From assembly GCA_964595075.1 (NCBI GenBank), contig CAZQNT010000019.1, positions 1-17,415 of the forward strand: a stretch of DNA of 17,415 nt, written 5' to 3'. The stretch is from JAHJFW01 sp964595075 (lineage in GTDB: Bacteria > Patescibacteriota > Patescibacteriia > 2-12-FULL-60-25). The notes beneath the pieces were generated by a model. The model saw nothing but the letters and a program-made list of their open reading frames with translations. It was not told the DNA's origin and ran no database searches. The translations under genes and the position numbers were made by a program. Position 1 is the first letter of the stretch, and each line of letters starts with the position of its first letter. Shown here piece after piece: positions 13,066 to 17,415 of this stretch.

Positions 13066-14088
13066 TCAGGAATTCCACCACTGGCGAGGGAACGCGATGA
13101 AGTATCTCGTGGGGTGGATTGGAAAATCCCAAGTCCCCACAAGATCCACTAGTTTTCCGCCCCAGCCGAGCTTGAAACGAGAGATCCCCTCCCAGGAATC
13201 TTTGTACGCGAACGCGGCTTTTGACCCTGGGTTCACTCCCCAAAAATCGTAGATCAACTGACCTTCGCGTTTCGCGTGCATGATCGCGTCCCAGTGCAGA
13301 GCGTATGGCGCCATCAAGTTTTTTCCGTCCGAAGAAGACGCGCCGTGCAAATAGGTCGTGGTTCGGCCGTACGTAATTTCCATACTGCCAGCCAAAAGTA
13401 TCCCACCTTGTTCAGCGAGACGGATACGCGCGATTCCTTTCGGCTCCAAATCCTTGTACAAAGAAGCGAGATAGTTTCGATCCTGCGCGGTAAAACGATC
13501 GCGCACCGCCGTTTTTTCGTGAAGATTGAGAAACGCGGTGACGTCACTTGGATGCGTTGCCACGCGGGTAGTAATTCCATGCCGATCGGCAACGCGAATG
13601 TTGTAGCGCGTCTTTTGCTTCATGGCGGATTGGATCTCTTCGCGCGAACGTTCAAGATCCACCAAAACCGTGGACGAAGGATTGCGCGGCGTGTTGCGCA
13701 AAAAAGGGAGAGTCGGAAGTCCTTCCGGTTTTCCGAGTTCCGATAGCGGCTCCACTCGTATAAAAAGCGATTTCGGAAAATGCGCGGCGGAAAACTCTTC
13801 TTGCAACGCGCGCATCGCCTCAATCCTCGCGTCTTGGCTGATCGAGTCGGAGAAAACCGGTCCTCGCGGTGAAAACCAAAAACCTCCAAACACGCGCTTG
13901 GCGCGATACTCGAACTGCGCAGCCAAAAGCCACTGACCGCTTGGATCTATAAGCGCCATGCGACGTACCTGGCAACCAGTTATTCGGCGAAACTCTCCCC
14001 ACGCCCACGATTGCGTGAACTGACTCCAAGCGTGCCGCGTGTGAAAAGCGTCCCAAATTTCCGGCGACGTGATTTCTACGAACTTCAT
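13066..14088 (-). CDS. FemAB-family (GNAT fold) aminoacyltransferase-like protein
   Basis: FemAB proteins add amino acids from aminoacyl-tRNA to the peptidoglycan stem peptide; related proteins modify other substrates. 340 residues with two GNAT-like halves. N-terminal part: SQFTQSWAWGEFRR, typical of the family, then PRGPVF. A basic linker (QKTRYNIRVADRHGI) leads to the C-terminal part with YLHGASS, LMAPYALHWDAIMHAKREG, YDFWGVNP and GISRFKLGWGGKLVDLVGTWDFP, all conserved in FemX-like proteins. Its ATG overlaps the ruvA stop (ATGA), so translation is coupled. In a small-genome bacterium it probably acts on the cell wall. The exact amino acid and acceptor cannot be read from the sequence. Confidence 0.88.
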   Translation of the reverse strand: MKFVEITSPEIWDAFHTRHAWSQFTQSWAWGEFRRITGCQVRRMALIDPSGQWLLAAQFEYRAKRVFGGFWFSPRGPVFSDSISQDARIEAMRALQEEFSAAHFPKSLFIRVEPLSELGKPEGLPTLPFLRNTPRNPSSTVLVDLERSREEIQSAMKQKTRYNIRVADRHGITTRVATHPSDVTAFLNLHEKTAVRDRFTAQDRNYLASLYKDLEPKGIARIRLAEQGGILLAGSMEITYGRTTTYLHGASSSDGKNLMAPYALHWDAIMHAKREGQLIYDFWGVNPGSKAAFAYKDSWEGISRFKLGWGGKLVDLVGTWDFPIHPTRYFIAFPRQWWNS

Positions 14089-14645
14089 TTCGCAAGATAT
14101 TTAAGCGCCAGACGAACGCGCTGCGACACATCCACTTCCTCTGACGCTCCGGCGCGCAGGACAGCGTCCCTTGCCTGCGACGAGCTGTAACCCAATGAGA
14201 CGAGAGCGTCCATCACCTCACGATCTGGAGAACTCGAATCAGACTCTTCGACGATTTTTCCCTTCAACTCCAACACGATCTTTTGAGCTGTCTTCATCCC
14301 GACTCCTGGGACGGACGTGAGAAATGAGAGGTTACCGGAAAGAATCGCCTCCTGAATGGCGCGAAGCGATCCGGCGGATAAAATGGTCATCGCGACTTTC
14401 GGGCCTACGCCGGAAATGCCGATAATTTTTTTGAAAAATTGCAGCTCGTCATACGTCGTAAATCCGTACGCGTCGCGAGCGTCTTCGCGGACGGAATCGT
14501 AAATATAAAACCTCGCTTCGCTTCCTACGGAAACCGCGGCAAGCGTCGGAACGCTGACCGTTACGAGATATCCGACGCCGTAAACTTCCAACAAAACAAA
14601 CGGCGGATGAACCTCTTGAACCGTACCGCGAAGTGACCCGATCAT
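14085..14645 (-). CDS. ruvA: Holliday junction branch migration protein RuvA
   Basis: Tetramer that binds four-way DNA junctions and loads the RuvB motor. 186 residues, slightly under the E. coli length of 203. Domain I (residues 1 to about 62) begins MIGSLRGTVQEVHPPFVLLE and has GVGYLV. Domain II has two helix-hairpin-helix motifs, GISGVGPKVAM and VPGVGMKTAQKIVLELKGK. The C-terminal domain III (DALVSLGYSSSQARDAV) contacts RuvB. It is the first gene of a minus-strand unit with femAB. ruvB and ruvC are not in the window. There is no SD; an extended -10 (TGC-TAGGAT) ends 6 nt before the ATG. Confidence 0.96.
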   Translation of the reverse strand: MIGSLRGTVQEVHPPFVLLEVYGVGYLVTVSVPTLAAVSVGSEARFYIYDSVREDARDAYGFTTYDELQFFKKIIGISGVGPKVAMTILSAGSLRAIQEAILSGNLSFLTSVPGVGMKTAQKIVLELKGKIVEESDSSSPDREVMDALVSLGYSSSQARDAVLRAGASEEVDVSQRVRLALKYLAK

Positions 14646-14651
14646 GACGCT

Positions 14652-14660
14652 ATCCTAGCA
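14652..14660 (-). promoter_or_regulatory. Extended -10 of the ruvA-femAB unit
   Basis: Minus strand TGC-TAGGAT (14660-14652), 6 nt before the ruvA ATG. The -35 region is not a clear match. It suggests a leaderless mRNA. Confidence 0.42.
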
Positions 14661-14796
14661 GGAAAAAAGGGTTGATGCCATATAAATAGCCACTCTGCAT
14701 GATCGCCGCTGTTGCTGCATACTACGCTGCAATCCGACGGCCTCATGATTTTCGATATTCAAAAAATTAAGAATTTTATCTGTTGGAAAAAGGAGA

Positions 14797-14862
14797 TGCG
14801 CTAAAACGCAAAGGGGATCCCTTTCGGGACCCCCAAGCTCTAGAGTTCTTGGTCTTTCGACC
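14797..14862 (+). ncRNA. Hairpin-dense segment, possible structured leader or small RNA
   Basis: Four hairpins lie in 66 nt: TGCG-CTAAAA-CGCA (14797-14810); a very stable one with GGGG/CCCC and TCCC-TTTC-GGGA (14813-14834, one A-C mismatch); CAAG...CTTG around the palindrome CTCTAGAG (14834-14851); and GGTC-TTTC-GACC (14851-14862). The two GC stems share a TTTC loop. The strand is uncertain, since hairpins look similar on both. It matches no RNA family that I recognise. Confidence 0.35.
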
Positions 14863-14878
14863 TGCCTGTAAGTATAGT
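14849..14878 (+). promoter_or_regulatory. Promoter of the gene at 14887
   Basis: TTGGTC (14849-14854), 18-bp spacer, TATAGT (14873-14878), then 8 nt to the ATG at 14887. There is no SD. The -35 overlaps the last hairpin of the structured segment. Confidence 0.45.
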
Positions 14879-14886
14879 TCCATAAT

Positions 14887-16098
14887 ATGTCTAATGCAAA
14901 TTTTGAATCAAACAAGACTGCTGTGCCAACAGGAACCAAAGAAACAAAAGAAAAACAGGAACAGTCAATTGATCGCGATTATCTTAATCAGTCACGATCT
15001 CGTCTTAATTCTGACAAAGAAGATTGGAGATCTGCCAACGTTTCCCTGGATGAGGGATCCGAAATTGATTTGTATTTTGCCGATTTACAAAAAACTTCTC
15101 ACGCATTGGCTTTTTACAAAAAGGTACAGCCTACAGAATCTGCAGCGCTACTAGCTCATTTTGCTACTGGGATGGTGAATAATTACGAAACGCCTTCTTC
15201 TCACTTAACAGCCGATGAGCTTGCTGAACGTGAGAAAAAAGGTAAGGAAGCTGATAATTTATTTACAAAAACGTACGAGAAAGCGCTTGGATCGGAGGGG
15301 CCTAAACTGCCAGAAAAAAATCTAAAACTCGCAATCGAACTTCTCTATAAAAGTAGCCAAGAAAATCCAGTCTTTGGAGCTATCCATGCGAGACTGGAAA
15401 GTGCGCGAGTGATGGTAGAGGAAGCTGGATCTATTAAGGATTTTTTTCAACAAGTCCCTGGTGGATTCAAGTCAGAGCTAATATCATTACTCAATTATCT
15501 TGAGGATGCTTCCATGGAAGCTAGAAAAAGACTTAACGATGGAGAGATTGCGCAAGATGAATTCGAAAAATTACAACAAGGCGTACAACACGCGATAGAA
15601 GGCGCGTACTTTCTTCGTCAATTGGAGTCGCAACGACAAAAAATGGAAAGAGCAGGCGAACAAACCAAATCCAGGCAGCGGACAACTCAAGAAGCTGAAA
15701 AAGAGGACAATGAAAAAATTTCTGAAACTCGCGAGAGCATACAAAATAGCACATGGGAGCAAGACGCGCTCAAAAAACGAGCCGCAAAAAAAGATATAAG
15801 AAAAGAAAAAAAAGAAGCTTTTTCGAACCAGTTAAAGGAGATCCAGAAACTGAGTGATATTTGCTATAAGGCAGCGGACATCGTACAGCCAAAATCATCT
15901 TTGCAAAAACTTCTTCCATTCACCAAAAGTAAAAAACAATTCGAAACTCTGATGATTTTAGCTGCTGAGACGGGTAGCGCCCATTTACCAAAATTTTACG
16001 AAGACAAAACCGAAGAAGAGATGAATCAAGCAACGCAAATTCTAAAAGAAAAGGTGCGCAAAACATTAGAGGAATTTGGAATTAAACCGGAGGAGTAA
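14887..16098 (+). CDS. Hypothetical helical, coiled-coil-rich protein
   Basis: 403 residues, beginning MSNANFESNKTAVPTGTKET. The first 50 residues are polar and probably disordered. Residues from about 60 to 235 look like a helical bundle (for example LYFADLQKTSHALAFYKKV and LKLAIELLYKSSQENPVFGA). Residues from about 235 to 320 are a highly charged coiled coil (EAEKEDNEKISETRESIQ; KKRAAKKDIRKEKKEAF). A helical C-terminus follows, ending KTLEEFGIKPEE. There is no signal peptide or membrane segment. The gene is AT-richer and uses more AAA and GAA than the housekeeping genes, like the kinase-like gene facing it across the gap. No family recognised. A scaffold or secreted-effector role would be speculation. 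Confidence 0.8.
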   Translation: MSNANFESNKTAVPTGTKETKEKQEQSIDRDYLNQSRSRLNSDKEDWRSANVSLDEGSEIDLYFADLQKTSHALAFYKKVQPTESAALLAHFATGMVNNYETPSSHLTADELAEREKKGKEADNLFTKTYEKALGSEGPKLPEKNLKLAIELLYKSSQENPVFGAIHARLESARVMVEEAGSIKDFFQQVPGGFKSELISLLNYLEDASMEARKRLNDGEIAQDEFEKLQQGVQHAIEGAYFLRQLESQRQKMERAGEQTKSRQRTTQEAEKEDNEKISETRESIQNSTWEQDALKKRAAKKDIRKEKKEAFSNQLKEIQKLSDICYKAADIVQPKSSLQKLLPFTKSKKQFETLMILAAETGSAHLPKFYEDKTEEEMNQATQILKEKVRKTLEEFGIKPEE

Positions 16099-16129
16099 TA
16101 AATAATCATCTGGTCTCAATCCTCTTCTT

Positions 16130-16156
16130 CCAATTATTCGGTTGGTTTTATTTTTG
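16130..16156 (+). terminator. Weak candidate terminator after the gene at 14887
   Basis: CCAA...TTGG hairpin (16130-16145) followed by a T-rich run (TTTTATTTTTG). The stem is short, so the call is weak. Confidence 0.35.
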
Positions 16157-16244
16157 CTAGCGCCGAGCTCTGATCAAAATTATTAGTTCCTATTTGTCTA
16201 ACAGCGAGCCCGTTGGAGTGTACCCCGTACAGTACCAGACACCG

Positions 16245-16276
16245 AAGCCCCGAATATCGGCTTTTGGGGGTTTTTT
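16245..16276 (+). terminator. Candidate terminator beside the N gap
   Basis: AAGCC (16245-16249) pairs with GGCTT (16259-16263), with CCGA-ATA-TCGG as an alternative inner pairing. It is followed by TTGGGGG and six T, then the gap. It may end plus-strand transcription, though sequence lost in the gap could change this. Confidence 0.4.
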
Positions 16277-16286
16277 NNNNNNNNNN
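16277..16286. other. Assembly gap (10 N)
   Basis: Run of ten N between two convergent genes. The true distance and even the adjacency of the two sides are uncertain. Confidence 0.95.
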
Positions 16287-16304
16287 GTCACAAAAAATGG
16301 GAAC

Positions 16305-17165
16305 TTAAGTTTTGGTTCGCTCAAGTCCTGCGAGTTTAAAAGAATAATCCAAACTCGAATTTTGTCCAGCTTCTGGAATTGGAGAGCTGGCGTTCTTTCC
16401 AGCCTCAATGCACTTTTCTAAAATTGCTTTACGGTATGCTTCTAAAGGCGCTGAACCCTTATATCGATAGGCGTACGAATTATCCATTAGCGTAATGACC
16501 ATGTCACCTATGTCATTTTTATATGTTGAATTTGCTCTTCGTTTGTTAATATCGACTAAATTAAATTTACCTGACTGTGCATCAATGAGTACGTTGTTCG
16601 CCTTCGACGGATCAAATTGATGATCGCGTGCATTAACAATCATCAATGTTCTAGCAAATTCGTCATAAGCAGATTGTGGCATTTCTGCGGCCATCTTCAG
16701 GTGTTCTTCATAGGTGGGATCTGCAATTTTATTTTCACTCCTTAATTTCCCAGCCGGTGCGCCGGCTGGAATTCCATTTTGTTTTTTTAAAAAATAAATT
16801 CGTTCAGCTACCTTTGCAACTGCTTGGCCGACATTGATTTCAGGAAATTCATCTTTAACTTCCTCAATTTTGTCTTCATCAATTTTTTTATCCTTGTTCC
16901 ACTGCACAACCCTCATAACATAATTATGAACGTTCGGAATTTTATATACAGTAGCATTGCCACCATGACCAATAATGTTTTCCTCTACACAAATATCTAA
17001 AATTTTATCTTTATCGAAACCAGCCTTTTCTAATTCAGCGAGCAAATCTGAAAAAGAATGTTCTGTTTTACCTTGTTCTGGCTTATTGGTTTGACAGTCC
17101 TTTGAATGCCCCGCCCCTGCTGGATACCCACAAGAGCCGCAGGCTTCTCTAAATTGTTCACTCAT
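16305..17165 (-). CDS. Zinc-motif plus protein-kinase-like protein
   Basis: 286 residues from ATG at 17165. An in-frame TTG at 17174 is less likely. An N-terminal Cys/His motif is C9-x2-C12-x7-H20-x3-C24 (CGSCGYPAGAGHSKDC), a likely zinc site. A kinase-like fold then follows: glycine-rich loop IGHGGNATVYKI (65-76), a beta-3-like strand YVMRVV with Arg85 where Lys is usual, a catalytic-loop-like DPSKANNVLID with Asp185 and Asn190 spaced five apart as in HRDxxxxN, and LVDIN with Asp205 in the place of the DFG Asp. The missing Lys leaves activity open: it may be an atypical kinase or a pseudokinase. No membrane segment is seen. The gene is AT-rich and convergent with the coiled-coil gene across a gap. 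Fold assignment is from motifs alone. Confidence 0.7.
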   Translation of the reverse strand: MSEQFREACGSCGYPAGAGHSKDCQTNKPEQGKTEHSFSDLLAELEKAGFDKDKILDICVEENIIGHGGNATVYKIPNVHNYVMRVVQWNKDKKIDEDKIEEVKDEFPEINVGQAVAKVAERIYFLKKQNGIPAGAPAGKLRSENKIADPTYEEHLKMAAEMPQSAYDEFARTLMIVNARDHQFDPSKANNVLIDAQSGKFNLVDINKRRANSTYKNDIGDMVITLMDNSYAYRYKGSAPLEAYRKAILEKCIEAGKNASSPIPEAGQNSSLDYSFKLAGLERTKT

Positions 17166-17191
17166 ACTTTTCAATATTAATATTTTTCTAC

Positions 17192-17197
17192 ATTATA
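17192..17197 (-). promoter_or_regulatory. -10 element (TATAAT) of the kinase-like gene
   Basis: A perfect TATAAT on the minus strand, 26 nt before the ATG at 17165. No good -35 is seen. The leader would be about 20 nt, with no clear SD. Confidence 0.5.
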
Positions 17198-17250
17198 TCG
17201 CCTCCTACCAATCGGCTAAATTCAACTATAACACTCTAGACTGATATGAA

Positions 17251-17277
17251 AAAACGGTCCGAGGGGCGGGCCGTTTT
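17251..17277 (-). terminator. Strong intrinsic terminator of the gene at 17287
   Basis: An 11-bp stem (17251-17261 with 17267-17277, one G-T pair) and a 5-nt loop, followed on the minus strand by a T-run (six T, counting those in the stem). It begins 9 nt after the stop codon at 17287. Confidence 0.85.
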
Positions 17278-17286
17278 GTACGAGCA

Positions 17287-17415
17287 TCATGGCGGCTTTT
17301 CGAGGCCGCCTGACAGAGTGCGGTACTGCTCGTGGAACAGCTCCGCATTTTCGATCTGGCCTTCGCGGTAGAAGCACCCCGCGATCCAGTACTTGGCGTC
17401 CGCGAGCGACAGATA
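17287..17415 (-). CDS. C-terminal 42 residues of a hypothetical protein (start outside window)
   Basis: The minus-strand frame is open from the window edge to TGA at 17289-17287 and ends with NAELFHEQYRTLSGGLEKPP. The stretch ADAKYWIAGCFYREGQIENA reads like one tetratricopeptide-type helix pair, but one repeat is not enough to assign a family. The codon use is GC-rich, like the partial gene at 1-346. A strong terminator follows directly, which supports a real gene end. Confidence 0.65.
   Translation of the reverse strand, partial: YLSLADAKYWIAGCFYREGQIENAELFHEQYRTLSGGLEKPP

Noticed and set aside
13010..13243. Longer N-terminus for the DUF378 protein
   Set aside because: The far upstream part is antisense-like overlap with femAB. 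Only the extension to 13063 remains possible and is noted in the feature.
14783..15154. Plus-strand frame of 123 codons overlapping the start of the gene at 14887
   Set aside because: It starts at TTG, runs through the hairpin segment and is out of frame with the longer, better supported gene.

Overview
The window looks like a scaffold from a small-genome candidate-phyla (Patescibacteria/CPR, Parcubacteria-like) bacterium. This rests on gene content and style: a stand-alone PaaX/Cas2-like protein, a shortened ProS, FemAB and PilT genes scattered among single housekeeping genes, many short Cys-rich proteins, few Shine-Dalgarno (SD) sites, and tRNAs with and without encoded CCA. No marker allows a firm assignment. 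Two runs of 10 N (10057-10066 and 16277-16286) mark scaffold joins, so order across them is provisional.

Layout. 1-346 is the start of an unknown minus-strand gene with a strong promoter and SD. 641-1345 is an AT-rich cassette: a Cas2/PaaX-like gene between two perfect 40-bp palindromes. 1405-9713 is a housekeeping block: infB (minus), then truB, rny, ymdB, an HU gene and pilT (plus), then proS (minus, convergent with pilT and overlapping it by 14 bp). Two composite REP-like hairpin elements (3490-3579, 7264-7343) and a 30-bp inverted repeat between rny and ymdB lie in the gaps. 9742-11700 is RNA genes and small proteins: tRNA-Lys(CTT), tRNA-Arg(CCG), a tRNA-like remnant, two small Cys-rich proteins and one weak small ORF, with several clear terminators. 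11778-14645 is gpsA (plus) facing ruvA-femAB-DUF378 (minus). 14797-17165 is an AT-richer accessory segment: a hairpin-rich stretch, a 403-residue helical protein of unknown function and, across a gap, a zinc-motif plus kinase-like protein. 17287-17415 is the end of another unknown minus-strand gene with a strong terminator.

How the genes relate. rny and ymdB, adjacent here, are neighbours in other bacteria and act in RNA turnover and signalling. infB, truB, proS and the tRNAs belong to translation. ruvA and femAB overlap by ATGA and should be co-translated. Several genes without an SD (infB, pilT, proS, gpsA, ruvA and the gene at 14887) have a TANNNT -10-like hexamer only 6-10 nt before ATG, which suggests leaderless or near-leaderless mRNAs.

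The most unusual signal is a family of three perfect 40-bp palindromes, all centred on CGATCG (642-681, 1306-1345, 10083-10122). Their arms differ in sequence but each is perfectly self-complementary. Two bracket the Cas2-like gene and the third abuts tRNA-Lys.
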